Translations under genes and position numbers: made by a program
Assembly (NCBI GenBank): GCA_944321005.1
Contig: CALUJT010000033.1
Location: 1 to 13,261 of the forward strand
DNA: 13,261 nt
From: an uncultured Atopobiaceae bacterium
GTDB taxonomy: Bacteria > Actinomycetota > Coriobacteriia > Coriobacteriales > Atopobiaceae
Direction of reading: 5' to 3'
Notes under the pieces: model-generated
Seen by the model: the letters and a program-made list of their open reading frames with translations, nothing else
What the model was told of the DNA's origin: nothing
The model's database searches: none
In this document: positions 13,188 to 13,261 of the stretch, one piece after another
How positions within the stretch are numbered: the stretch's first letter is position 1
Layout of the letters: every line of letters starts with the position of its first letter

Positions 13188-13261
13188 ATGGACGAGTACC
13201 AGCCGGGGGCCGTGGGGAGGGGCGTCGCCAACCTCGTGGCCTACGCCCTGGACCGCGGCCT
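13188..13261 (+). CDS. galT: Galactose-1-phosphate uridylyltransferase, class II (partial, 5' end only)
   Basis: Only the first 24 complete codons are in the window. The visible N-terminus contains 'VANLVAYALDRGL', resembling the opening helix of class II GalT proteins of Gram-positive bacteria, which begin with a similar 'LV.YAL..GLI' helix. GAAGGGAG lies 8 nt upstream of the ATG. GalT converts galactose-1-phosphate and UDP-glucose to UDP-galactose and glucose-1-phosphate, which would use the galactose released by the alpha-galactosidase. The identification rests on a short segment and context, so it is tentative. A small GC hairpin (TCCGGG at 13155-13160, CCCGGA at 13166-13171) abuts the ribosome binding site. 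Confidence 0.6.
   Translation, partial: MDEYQPGAVGRGVANLVAYALDRG

Overview
The window is GC-rich throughout, with strong G/C bias at third codon positions, Shine-Dalgarno starts and tightly packed sugar genes. Together with a GH36/GH13/GH77/GT35 carbohydrate locus, an ABC importer that has no ATPase of its own and a short LacI-type regulator, this suggests a saccharolytic, probably host-associated actinobacterium. Coriobacteriia (Olsenella/Atopobium-like) is my best guess; the taxon is inferred from style, not from a marker gene.

Layout. (1) 28-5395, plus strand: a Tat-type lipoprotein sugar-binding protein, two MalF/MalG-type permeases (1-nt overlap) and, after a 149-nt gap holding a hairpin, a cytoplasmic GH36 alpha-galactosidase. 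This looks like uptake and hydrolysis of raffinose/stachyose/melibiose-type alpha-galactosides. (2) 5396-6122: a gene-free convergent intergenic region of 727 nt, packed with palindromic repeats of at least two families plus terminator-like hairpins. (3) 12795-6123, minus strand: lacI-type regulator, malQ, glgP and a GH13 alpha-glucosidase, an intracellular alpha-glucan/maltodextrin degradation operon. Two identical perfect 16-bp LacI operators sit just upstream of the regulator gene. (4) 13188-end, plus strand: the first 24 codons of a protein that resembles class II GalT (galactose-1-phosphate uridylyltransferase).

How the genes fit together: imported alpha-galactosides are cut by GH36 to galactose, which would feed the Leloir pathway through GalT. 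Maltodextrins or glycogen are disproportionated by MalQ, phosphorolysed by GlgP to glucose-1-phosphate, and trimmed by the GH13 enzyme to glucose. Both arms meet at glucose-1-phosphate. The ABC ATPase (MsmK/MalK type) must be encoded elsewhere.

The protein-coding content is ordinary, and I see no unknown defence, mobile or biosynthetic system. The unusual material is non-coding: several families of perfect or near-perfect palindromes, a recurring TTCTTCTCGCC tail next to hairpins, a palindrome that encodes ten residues at the MalQ C-terminus, and interleaved hairpins in the glgP-GH13 junction.
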